A program made the translations under genes and the position numbers. From the NCBI RefSeq assembly GCF_011170125.1, contig NZ_BLLN01000005.1:434001-498000 (forward strand): a stretch of 64,000 nt of DNA, in the 5' to 3' direction. This document shows, one piece after another, positions 25,599 through 33,358 of this stretch. Position 1 is the first letter of the stretch; each line of letters starts with the position of its first letter. This DNA is from Streptomyces diastaticus subsp. diastaticus (GTDB lineage Bacteria; Actinomycetota; Actinomycetes; Streptomycetales; Streptomycetaceae). The notes beneath the pieces are model-generated. The model was not told the DNA's origin and did not search any database. It worked only from the letters and a program-made list of their open reading frames with translations.

Positions 25599-26174
25599 CT
25601 ATTGCGGGGAGCCGGCTTCCGGCAGGCGGCTGCGGATGGCCAGGACGGCGGCGCGGGCGTCGTCCACGGTGACGGTGAGGCTGTGGCCGTCGGTGAGCCG
25701 CAGGACGACGCCCTCGCCGCGCCGTACGACGACGGCCATGCCGCGTTCCGGGCGCCACCGGTACCCCCAGCCGCCCCAGTGGCGTGGACAGACGCTGGCG
25801 GCGTAGTCGACGGCGGCGACGGACTCCAGGAGGATGCGGCGGCGGGGGAAGCCGAGATGGCCGCAGCGCACCTCCAGCGCGTCGTCGTCGACCCGCACGG
25901 CGACGTGGACGAAGGCGAGGGTGCCGTAGAGGATGAGCAGCCCGGCGGCGATGCAGCCGACCACGGCCATGACGAGCGGGGTGATGCCGGAGGCCCACGA
26001 GGAGTCCACGGCCAGTTCGACCCCGAGGGCGAGGCAGGCGGCCCCGGCGACCGCCAGCACCCACTGGAGGCGGCCGGAGGCGCGTCCGGTCCAGGTCTCG
26101 ACAGCCGCGTGCGCGTGCGGCGGGTCGTCGGCGGGACGGGAGGCGGGCTCGGGTTCCCTCATACGGCCGACCAT
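25599..26174 (-). CDS. DUF-type membrane protein with PH-like domain
   Basis: About 191 residues from ATG 26174, or 187 from ATG 26162; neither has a strong ribosome binding site. Two transmembrane segments lie around residues 40-60 (WVLAVAGAACLALGVELAV) and 68-95 (LVMAVVGCIAAGLLILYGTL). They are followed by a beta-rich cytoplasmic domain with EVRCGHLGFPRRRILLESVA and MAVVVRRGEGVVLRLTDGHS, typical of bacterial PH-like/DUF3093-type proteins. The function of this family is unknown; it stands between lnt and a racemase, all on the minus strand. Confidence 0.7.
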   Translation of the reverse strand: MVGRMREPEPASRPADDPPHAHAAVETWTGRASGRLQWVLAVAGAACLALGVELAVDSSWASGITPLVMAVVGCIAAGLLILYGTLAFVHVAVRVDDDALEVRCGHLGFPRRRILLESVAAVDYAASVCPRHWGGWGYRWRPERGMAVVVRRGEGVVLRLTDGHSLTVTVDDARAAVLAIRSRLPEAGSPQ

Positions 26175-26251
26175 ACGGAGAGCCGCGTCCCCGGGCAGGT
26201 CGCGCGGGGCGTACGAGGGACCTCGCCGCGTCGGTCGCCGGGCCCGGTCCG

Positions 26252-27037
26252 TCAGTGGCCGGCGGCGACCGGGGCCAGCAGACGGCCCTGTGCGTAGCTG
26301 AGGGCGGCGGCGGGCAACGGCTCGGCGCGGCCGCTGAGCAGCACGGTGAGGGTGCCGGTGGCGGGGGCGGCCGGGTCGGGGGCGAGGCCGAGGCGGCGCA
26401 GGGCCTGGGCGGCGACCGCCGGGGCGGAGCCGTGCAGGGTGAGGGGTCCGGTGCCGGAGCTCTCCAGGGCGGTGCGGATGGCGTCGCCGACGAGTTCGTA
26501 GTGGGTGCAGCCGAGGACGACGGCGGTGACGGTGTCCGGGGTGCGGGCGGCGGCGGCCGCGATGGCGTCGGCGACGGCCGCGGGCTGGTCCCACTGGACG
26601 GCGTCGGCCAGACCCGGACAGGGCACCTCGGTCACCGGGGTGCCCCCGGCGAAGTCGGCGATGAGCCGGCGCTGGTAGGCGCTGCCGGTGGTGGCGGGGG
26701 TGGCCCAGATGGCGACGTGGCCGCCGGCGGCCGCAGCGGGCTTGATCGCGGGGACGGTGCCGATGACGGGCAGACCCGGCTCGAAGCGCTCGCGCAGCGC
26801 GGGCAGGGCGTGCACCGAGGCGGTGTTGCAGGCGACGACCAGAGCGTCGGGGCGGTGCGCGGCGGCGGCCTCGGCGGCGGCCACGGCGTGCGCGCTGACG
26901 TCCTCGGGCGTGCGGGGGCCCCAGGGCATGGAGTCGGGGTCGGAGGAGAGGACGAGATCGGCGTCGGGCCGCAGCCGGCGCACGGCGGCGGCGGCCGCCA
27001 GCAGGCCGATCCCGGAGTCCACGAGGGCGATCTTCAC
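26252..27037 (-). CDS. Glutamate racemase-like Asp/Glu racemase
   Basis: 261 residues. The start is taken as GTG 27037 because VKIALVDSGIG is the family opening and no in-frame ATG precedes it. Catalytic cysteines are visible in VVACNTASVHALP and VVLGCTHYELV, spaced as in MurI, with the Asp-Ser pair in VDSGIG. MurI supplies D-glutamate for peptidoglycan. This protein is divergent from the housekeeping streptomycete enzyme, so it could be a second racemase or act on another acidic amino acid. Confidence 0.82.
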   Translation of the reverse strand: MKIALVDSGIGLLAAAAAVRRLRPDADLVLSSDPDSMPWGPRTPEDVSAHAVAAAEAAAAHRPDALVVACNTASVHALPALRERFEPGLPVIGTVPAIKPAAAAGGHVAIWATPATTGSAYQRRLIADFAGGTPVTEVPCPGLADAVQWDQPAAVADAIAAAAARTPDTVTAVVLGCTHYELVGDAIRTALESSGTGPLTLHGSAPAVAAQALRRLGLAPDPAAPATGTLTVLLSGRAEPLPAAALSYAQGRLLAPVAAGH

Positions 27038-27129
27038 CTGGTCACCATAGTCGATGACCTGCTGCGGGGCGTCGGCGCGGGGGCCCGGACGCGGGTTCGC
27101 GGGAGTGCGCGGCGGGGGCCGCTCCAGGG

Positions 27130-28350
27130 CTACTTGCGCCCCGGGGTCCAGCGCAGACCCCAGCCGTACGCCTCGTCGAGGGCACGCTGCGGGCTGGAGG
27201 CGCGGCCGGGCACCAGGTAGCGCGCCTCCCGGTGGACGACGAGGCCGTCGGGGCCCTGGGTGAGCAGGGCGAGGGCGCAGACGGGGGACGGCACGTCGCA
27301 CTCGTCGAGGGAGAAGGTGACGGGGGCGCCGTGCTGGGGTCGCAGGGTCACCGTGGCGTGCAGGCCCGCGAACCCGGCGGCGCCCTCGTAGATGGTGACG
27401 AAGACCAGGACGCGGCGGAAGTCGCGGGTGTGGTCGAGGTTGACCGTGAGGTTCTCGCCGCCCTCGACGGCACCGGTCCGGTCGTCGCCGTCCAGGTGGA
27501 TCCACGGGGGCCGGCGCAGGTCGCCGAAGGCGTTGCCGAGCGCCTGGACGACACCCTTGGTGCCGTCGGCCATCTCGTAGAGGGCGCCGAGGTCGAGGTC
27601 GAGCGGGGGCCGCGGGACGGCGTTGCGGGCGAACCAGCCGCGCGGCGGTGGCGGTGCCTGCCAGTTCAGGTTGACGTGCAGGGTTCCGGTGGTGGCGCCC
27701 TGCTTGGCCAGGGAGACGGAGGGCGCCGCCTTGGTGAGCGTGACGGCGGACGGGCGGGCGGGGGCCGAGGGCGGTGCCGGCCGGGCCGGTGGGGGTGCGG
27801 CGGTGGCGGACGGCGCGGGGAGCAGACCGGGCGCCAGCCCGTGGGCGGCGGCCAGGGCTCCGGCGCCGCCCGCGTACCCCTGGCCGACGGCACGGAACTT
27901 CCAGCCGCCCTGCCGCCGGTACAGCTCCCCCGCGACGAAGGCGGTCTCCGTGGTGGTGTCCCGGCTCTCGTAGCGGGCCAGTTCGCGGTGGCCGGCGGCA
28001 TCGGTCACGGTGACGTCGAGGCCGGGGACCGCGCCGAAGGTGCCGCTGCCGGCCAGGGCGACGAGGACGACGCGTTCGACGTGGGCGGGGACGGCGGGCA
28101 GGTCGACGTGGACGGACTCGGTGGTCCGGTCACCGCCGGCGCCCCGCCCCTCGTGGCGGACCGCGCCGCCACCGGGGGCCGGCCGGCCGCCGCCGACCAC
28201 GCCGCCGGGCGCGACCCGGCCGTCCGCCGTCATCAGCAGCGCCGCGGTCCACGCGTCGGGCACCCCGGGGCCGTGCCGCCAGTGCAGGGCCAGACGCACC
28301 GGCGTCCGGGGGACCGGGATGTTGGCCCCCTTGGACATCGTCACCGTCAT
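27130..28350 (-). CDS. Two-domain TerD/TerZ-like tellurium-resistance-family protein
   Basis: 406 residues. The N-terminal domain (MTVTMSKGANIPVP through TETAFVAGELYRRQGGWKF, about 1-165) and the C-terminal domain (VTLTKAAPSVSLAKQGATTG through SLDECDVPSPVCAL) are both TerD-type, joined by a Pro/Ala-rich linker at about 195-230. The calcium-binding D-D-x-T-G segment is visible in LDGDDRTGAVEGGENL. In Streptomyces such proteins act in calcium-related stress and development; the exact function is not known. It is divergent from the DUF6643 gene. Confidence 0.88.
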   Translation of the reverse strand: MTVTMSKGANIPVPRTPVRLALHWRHGPGVPDAWTAALLMTADGRVAPGGVVGGGRPAPGGGAVRHEGRGAGGDRTTESVHVDLPAVPAHVERVVLVALAGSGTFGAVPGLDVTVTDAAGHRELARYESRDTTTETAFVAGELYRRQGGWKFRAVGQGYAGGAGALAAAHGLAPGLLPAPSATAAPPPARPAPPSAPARPSAVTLTKAAPSVSLAKQGATTGTLHVNLNWQAPPPPRGWFARNAVPRPPLDLDLGALYEMADGTKGVVQALGNAFGDLRRPPWIHLDGDDRTGAVEGGENLTVNLDHTRDFRRVLVFVTIYEGAAGFAGLHATVTLRPQHGAPVTFSLDECDVPSPVCALALLTQGPDGLVVHREARYLVPGRASSPQRALDEAYGWGLRWTPGRK

Positions 28351-28674
28351 ACGGCCCCCTCGCTCCGGCACGCCCCGCGGCGCACGGTCACGCCCACCGT
28401 AGGCCCGTCCGGGGCGAGTTGTCCCGATGTCGTCCGGGAGCGAAGAGGACGGAACGCCTCCGGGGCGCCGGAAGGAACCCCTCCGCGGAAAGATCACTGG
28501 CAGACGGCGCGCCACCCCGCCCCGGGGGCAGCCCTCCCACCGCAACGAAACCCGGGAGTTGGCACGATTTCTCCGGGTTCACCCCCATCGGTGAGGCCGC
28601 GTCGCCCCCGCACCGGAAAACAACCCTCTTACCGGTCTCCCCAATGACCGCGTCGTGGGCTTAACTTAGGTGCC
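28351..28674. other. Divergent promoter region
   Basis: 324 nt between divergent starts. Just before the right-hand ATG (28675) the plus strand reads TTAACTTAGGTGCC, an AT-rich -10-like patch, so that mRNA may have a very short leader. No other gene or RNA is evident. Confidence 0.4.
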
Positions 28675-29145
28675 ATGACCACCCCCCGCGCCAGCTACGG
28701 CAGCGGCTACTATTCCGCGCCATCCTTCCCGGACACCCCGATCTACGACTCGCTCGTGGCGGAGCGGGGCACACCGCAGATCGCCCCGATCCGGGTCCCC
28801 TCGATGTACGACTCGAGTTCCGCGCTCCCCGCGCTGCCCTCGGCGCTGCCCGCACTCCCGGCCGCGCCGTCACCGCAGCCTCCCGCGTACGGGTACCCGC
28901 ATCAGGCGCAGGTTCCGGCACCCGCCTTCCAGCAGGCACCGGCGCCCTACATCCCGCAGCAGCAGACGGCCCCGCGCGGCTACGCGCCCGCACAGCCGTA
29001 CGCCCAGCCGCAACCGCCCCAGCAGCCGCGCCCCGCGCCGGCGGGGTACGAGGCGATGCGCCCCGCCGCTCCCCGGCCGAACCCGGCCCCGCCGCAGCAG
29101 CAGCCGTACGAGGACCCGTACAACCGGCCCTACCGGGGGTACTGA
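28675..29145 (+). CDS. DUF6643 family Pro/Gln/Tyr-rich protein
   Basis: 156 residues. The conserved N-terminus (YGSGYYSAPSFPDTPIYDSL, VAERGTPQIAPIRVPSMYD) is the DUF6643 signature of streptomycetes. After LPALPSALPALPAAP the remainder is a disordered tract with repeated P-Q, A-P and Y-G/Y-A steps, ending in PYNRPYRGY. No signal peptide or membrane segment. Function unknown; the composition suggests a scaffold or phase-separating protein, which is inference. Confidence 0.85.
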   Translation: MTTPRASYGSGYYSAPSFPDTPIYDSLVAERGTPQIAPIRVPSMYDSSSALPALPSALPALPAAPSPQPPAYGYPHQAQVPAPAFQQAPAPYIPQQQTAPRGYAPAQPYAQPQPPQQPRPAPAGYEAMRPAAPRPNPAPPQQQPYEDPYNRPYRGY

Positions 29146-29233
29146 CGGAGGTACCGGCCGGCGCTTCGCCGGAACGAGGGGAAGCGGGTGGAGTCGGGGC
29201 TCCGGCTCGGCGGGCCGGTGGCAGGATGGCCCC

Positions 29234-30103
29234 ATGCCGAACGCCGAGCTGACCTCGATCCACCTCTACCCCCTGAAGGGGGCCCGCGGCCTCGCCCTGC
29301 CGGAGGCCGCGGTCGAGCCCTGGGGGCTGGCCGGCGACCGGCGCTGGATGCTGGTCGACGCGGAGGACCGGTTCATCACCCAGCGCTCTTTCCCCACCCT
29401 GGCGCTGGTCTCCGCCACGCCGCTGCCCGGCGGGGGCCTGGCGCTGGCCGTGCCCGGGCAGGACCCGTGGACGGTGCCGGCACCCGGGCCCGGCGCGCCG
29501 TCCGCCACGGTGGAGATCTGGAAGGACAAGGTCAGCGCGGTGTCCGGCGACGCCACGGCGAGTGCCCGGCTGAGCGCCTTCCTCGGTGTGGCGGTCCGGC
29601 TCGTCCACCTCGCCGACCCCGCCCGGGACCGCCTCGTGGACCAGAGGTTCGCGGACCCCGGCGAGACCGTCAGCCTCGCCGACGGCTACCCCCTGCTGGT
29701 GACCACCACCGACTCGCTCGACGCGCTCAACGCACTGATCGCCGAAGGCGACCACGCCGCCGAGGGCCCGCTGCCCATGGAGCGGTTCCGTCCCAGCGTC
29801 GTCGTCTCCGGAACCGGCGCCTGGGACGAGGACGGCTGGGCACGCGTCGCCGTCGGCGAGGTCACCTTCAAGGTCGCCAAGATGTGCGGGCGTTGCGTGG
29901 TGACCACCACCGACCAGCGCACGGCGGAGCGGGGCAAGGAGCCGCTGCGCACCCTGTCCCGGCACCGCCGTTTCGGTTCCCAGCTGGTCTTCGGGCAGAA
30001 TCTGATCCCCGAATCGACCGGCACGGTACGCGCGGGCGACCCGTTCACCGTCCTCGCGCGACGGCCCGTGGAAGAGGGAACCCTGCCGCCCGAGCGCGTG
30101 TGA
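29234..30103 (+). CDS. MOSC-domain protein with N-terminal MOSC beta-barrel domain
   Basis: 289 residues. SIHLYPLKGARGL, then GLAGDRRWMLVDAEDRFITQ is the MOSC_N domain; DGYPLLVTTTDSLDALN and ERFRPSVVVSG lead into the MOSC domain, where KMCGRCVVTTTD carries the conserved Cys pair thought to bind the molybdenum-cofactor sulfur. Relatives include mARC-type and YcbX-type oxidoreductases that reduce N-hydroxylated compounds. Single gene, own promoter. Confidence 0.9.
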   Translation: MPNAELTSIHLYPLKGARGLALPEAAVEPWGLAGDRRWMLVDAEDRFITQRSFPTLALVSATPLPGGGLALAVPGQDPWTVPAPGPGAPSATVEIWKDKVSAVSGDATASARLSAFLGVAVRLVHLADPARDRLVDQRFADPGETVSLADGYPLLVTTTDSLDALNALIAEGDHAAEGPLPMERFRPSVVVSGTGAWDEDGWARVAVGEVTFKVAKMCGRCVVTTTDQRTAERGKEPLRTLSRHRRFGSQLVFGQNLIPESTGTVRAGDPFTVLARRPVEEGTLPPERV

Positions 30104-30190
30104 CGCCCGGCGCGGAGTGATCCGGCGCTCCTCGGGCAGCCGTTCCCGCGTGGCGGGCCGCACGGCCGGACGTGACCGAGAGGGGGTGCG

Positions 30191-30796
30191 ATGCGGACGA
30201 TCACCGGACTGTGGCGCTGGCGCCGCAATCCGCTCCACCGCCGGACGGACCGCGTCGAGGCATGGTTCGCCGTGCTGTGCGGCGTGCTCCTGCTGGCCGG
30301 TGGCCCCTGGGTGGCACTGACCGCCGGCTCGGCCACCGAACGCTCCCTGCTGGCCACGGCCGCCGCCGAGCGAAGCCAGCGCGAGCAGACGGTCGCCACG
30401 GTCCGCCGGCCTCTCGGGCAGCCCGCCCACGACGCCGACCCGGAGACGGCGCAGGCCCCCCACACCCGGACCAGGGTGCTGGCCCGCTGGACCGCCCCCG
30501 ACGGCACGGTCCGCACCGGCGGAATCGTCGCGCCGCCCGGTTCGGACGCCCCCGGCGACCGGTTCCGGATCTGGACGGACCTGCGCGGGGCTCCCGCCCA
30601 GCCGCCGATGCCGCCGATGATGGCGCGGACCCACGCCTGGCTCGCCGCGATCGGCGCGACCACCGCGTGGGGCGTCCTCGTCGAGGGCGTGCGCCGGGCG
30701 GTGCGATGGCGCATCATCCGCTTCCGGTACGCGTGTTGGGACCGGGAGTGGGAGCGGGTCGGGCCCGACTGGGGCAGAACCGGCACCGGAAGCTGA
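30191..30796 (+). CDS. Rv1733c-like membrane protein
   Basis: 201 residues, two transmembrane segments (about 25-45, WFAVLCGVLLLAGGPWVALT; and about 145-165, HAWLAAIGATTAWGVLVEGV) flanking an extracytoplasmic domain of about 100 residues. The W-R-R-N-P-L-x-R-x-T-D-R motif at residues 10-21 and the loop TVRTGGIVAPPGSDAPGDRF are those of the streptomycete Rv1733c family. Function unknown. Confidence 0.8.
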   Translation: MRTITGLWRWRRNPLHRRTDRVEAWFAVLCGVLLLAGGPWVALTAGSATERSLLATAAAERSQREQTVATVRRPLGQPAHDADPETAQAPHTRTRVLARWTAPDGTVRTGGIVAPPGSDAPGDRFRIWTDLRGAPAQPPMPPMMARTHAWLAAIGATTAWGVLVEGVRRAVRWRIIRFRYACWDREWERVGPDWGRTGTGS

Positions 30797-30922
30797 CCAT
30801 CGCGCTCCCACACACCGGACCGGTCAACTCCCCTGTCCCGCGCGCGCTACGGTGGACCGGCCGGGCTGCTCCGGCGACAGTCCGCAGGACCCGCGTACAC
30901 GAGGTGGGGGCACAACAACACC

Positions 30923-33358
30923 ATGGCACAGGGCACGGTCCAGGTGACGCACACCGGTACTTCGCGGTGGCGGCGCCGCACAGGCGAGTACGCCTCCCTC
31001 ACCGCCGCCCTCCAGGCCGCGGCCGACGGTGACATCCTGACCGTCGCCCCGGGCACGTACCGGGAGAACCTCGTGGTGGACCGCGCGGTGACGCTGCTCG
31101 GGCAGGAGGGGGCGGCCGGTTCGGTACGGATCGCCCCGCCTGAGGGGGTGCCGCTGGCGGTGCGGGCCTCGGCGCAGGTCCAGGGCCTGCACATCGAGGG
31201 GCAGGACGCGGCCGTGCCGGCCGTCCTGGTCGAGGACGGCACACCGGAACTGACCGGCCTGCGGATCGTCACCCGCTCCGCCGCCGGGATCGAGGTCCGC
31301 ACGGGCGGGCGGCCCACCGTCCGCGGCTGCACCGTCGACAACCCGGCCGGTGTGGGCATCGCCGTGGTCGACGGCGGGGGCGGCATCTTCGAGGAGTGCG
31401 AGGTGATCGCGGCGGGCCAGTCCGGGGTCGCGGTGCGCGGCGGCGGGCGGCCCCGGCTGGACCGCTGCCGGGTGCACCACGCGGCGGGCGCGGGCCTGTC
31501 GGTCACCGGCGACCACTCCAGCCTGGAGGCGCTCGGCTGCGAGATCTACGAGATCAACGGCTCCGGCGTGCAGATAGCCTCGCGGGCGGCGGCCGTCCTG
31601 ACCGACTGCGCCGTCCACCGGGTCACGGGCAACGGCGTCACCCTGGACACCGACGCCGTGCTGACCCTGGCCGACTGCCGCGTCCACGACGTACCGGAGA
31701 ACGCGGTGGACCTGCGGTCGCGCTCGGTGCTGACGCTGACCCGCTCGGAGGTGGCCCGGTTCGGGCGCAACGGCCTGTCGGTGTGGGACCCGGGCACGCG
31801 GGTGGACGCCCACCGCTGCGAGATCCACGACGGCACCGGCGACTACCCGGCCGTCTGGGTCAGCGACGGCGCCACCGCCGTGCTGGACGCCTGCCGGGTG
31901 CACGACGTGCCGGACGCGCTCTGTGTGCTGGACCGGGGTTCGCGTGCCGACGTGGTCGACAGCGACCTGGCCCAGGTACGCAACATCGCCGTCTCGGTGA
32001 GCGGCGGCGCCACCGCCGAACTCGACGACTGCCGGATCAGCGGCGCCGGCCGGGGCGCCTGGTTCCGCGACCACGGCAGCGGCGGCACCCTCGCCAACTG
32101 CGCCATCGACGCCGTCCAGACCGGCGTCATCGTGACCAAGGGCGCCGACCCGTTGATCGAACGGACCACCGTCACCTCCCCCACCGAGGCCGGCTTCTAC
32201 GTCTCGGCGGGCGGCCGGGGCACCTTCCAGGGCTGCCGGGTGACGGGCAGTGAGGGGTACGGCTTCCACATCATCGACGGCTGCCGCAGCACCCTGCGCA
32301 AGTGCCGCACCGAGCGGTGTGCCCGGGGCGGCTTCGAGTTCGCCCAGGGCGGCGCCGACGGCGAGGGGGCCGTGGTGGAGGAGTGCTCCAGCGACGAGAG
32401 CACCCGGCTGGGCTCCCCCGCGGCCGCCGCTCCCCCGGTGCCCGCCACGCAGACGGTGGGTCTGCTCGGTGGCGTCCCGTCGCCGCGCGCCACCGCCGCC
32501 ACCGCCCCGGGCACCCCCGAGGCCCTGGCGGAACCGGCGCCCGAGACCCGCCCGGCCGACACCGTCCTCGCCGACCTCGACGCGCTGGTGGGCCTCGCCA
32601 GCGTGAAGCGGGAGGTGCGCGCGCTCACCGACATGATCGAGGTCGGCAGACGCCGCCAGGAGGCCGGCCTCAAGGCCGCCTCGGTCCGCCGCCACCTGGT
32701 CTTCACCGGCTCCCCCGGCACCGGCAAGACCACCGTCGCCCGGCTCTACGGGGAGATCCTCGCCGCCCTCGGCGTACTGGAGCGGGGCCACCTGGTGGAG
32801 GTCTCCCGGGTCGACCTGGTCGGCGAGCACATCGGCTCGACCGCCATCCGCACCCAGGAGGCCTTCGACCGGGCGCGCGGTGGCGTGCTGTTCATCGACG
32901 AGGCGTACGCGCTCTCGCCGGAGGACTCCGGCCGGGACTTCGGGCGGGAGGCGATCGACACCCTGGTGAAGCTGATGGAGGACCACCGGGAGGCTGTCGT
33001 GGTGATCGTCGCCGGCTACACCACCGAGATGGAGCGGTTCCTCTCCGTCAACCCCGGTGTCGCCTCACGGTTCTCACGGACCATCACCTTCTCCGACTAC
33101 GACCCGGAGGAGCTGCTGCGCATCGTGGAGCAGCAGGCCGACGAGCACGAGTACCGGCTGGGCCCGGGCACCGGCGAAGCGCTGCTGAAGCACTTCACGG
33201 CGGTGCCGAAGGGGCCGGCCTTCGGCAACGGCCGGACCGCCCGGCAGACCTTCGAGGCGATGGTCGAACGGCACGCCGGGCGGGTCGCCCAGCTCGCCGC
33301 GCCGAACACCGACGAGCTGACCCTGCTCTACCCGGAGGACCTGCCCGAACTGCCCTGA
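30923..33358 (+). CDS. Right-handed beta-helix repeat protein fused to a CbxX/EccA-type AAA+ ATPase
   Basis: 811 residues. About residues 20-480 are a parallel beta-helix with repeating units of the type G-x-x-V-x-x-C-x-V-H/Y-D-x-x-x-x-G-I/V-x-V (CRVHHAAGAGLSV, CEIYEINGSGVQI, CAVHRVTGNGVTL and so on), the fold of pectate lyase-like proteins. A Pro/Ala linker (about 495-545) leads to an AAA+ domain: Walker A GSPGTGKT (596-603, K602), Walker B VLFIDE (655-660), then VIVAGYTTEMERFLSVNPGV and SRFSRTITF. The AAA part resembles CbxX/CfqX and EccA of type VII secretion. No signal peptide, so it is cytoplasmic. Its 3' end overlaps the convergent gene by 31 nt. Confidence 0.9.
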   Translation: MAQGTVQVTHTGTSRWRRRTGEYASLTAALQAAADGDILTVAPGTYRENLVVDRAVTLLGQEGAAGSVRIAPPEGVPLAVRASAQVQGLHIEGQDAAVPAVLVEDGTPELTGLRIVTRSAAGIEVRTGGRPTVRGCTVDNPAGVGIAVVDGGGGIFEECEVIAAGQSGVAVRGGGRPRLDRCRVHHAAGAGLSVTGDHSSLEALGCEIYEINGSGVQIASRAAAVLTDCAVHRVTGNGVTLDTDAVLTLADCRVHDVPENAVDLRSRSVLTLTRSEVARFGRNGLSVWDPGTRVDAHRCEIHDGTGDYPAVWVSDGATAVLDACRVHDVPDALCVLDRGSRADVVDSDLAQVRNIAVSVSGGATAELDDCRISGAGRGAWFRDHGSGGTLANCAIDAVQTGVIVTKGADPLIERTTVTSPTEAGFYVSAGGRGTFQGCRVTGSEGYGFHIIDGCRSTLRKCRTERCARGGFEFAQGGADGEGAVVEECSSDESTRLGSPAAAAPPVPATQTVGLLGGVPSPRATAATAPGTPEALAEPAPETRPADTVLADLDALVGLASVKREVRALTDMIEVGRRRQEAGLKAASVRRHLVFTGSPGTGKTTVARLYGEILAALGVLERGHLVEVSRVDLVGEHIGSTAIRTQEAFDRARGGVLFIDEAYALSPEDSGRDFGREAIDTLVKLMEDHREAVVVIVAGYTTEMERFLSVNPGVASRFSRTITFSDYDPEELLRIVEQQADEHEYRLGPGTGEALLKHFTAVPKGPAFGNGRTARQTFEAMVERHAGRVAQLAAPNTDELTLLYPEDLPELP

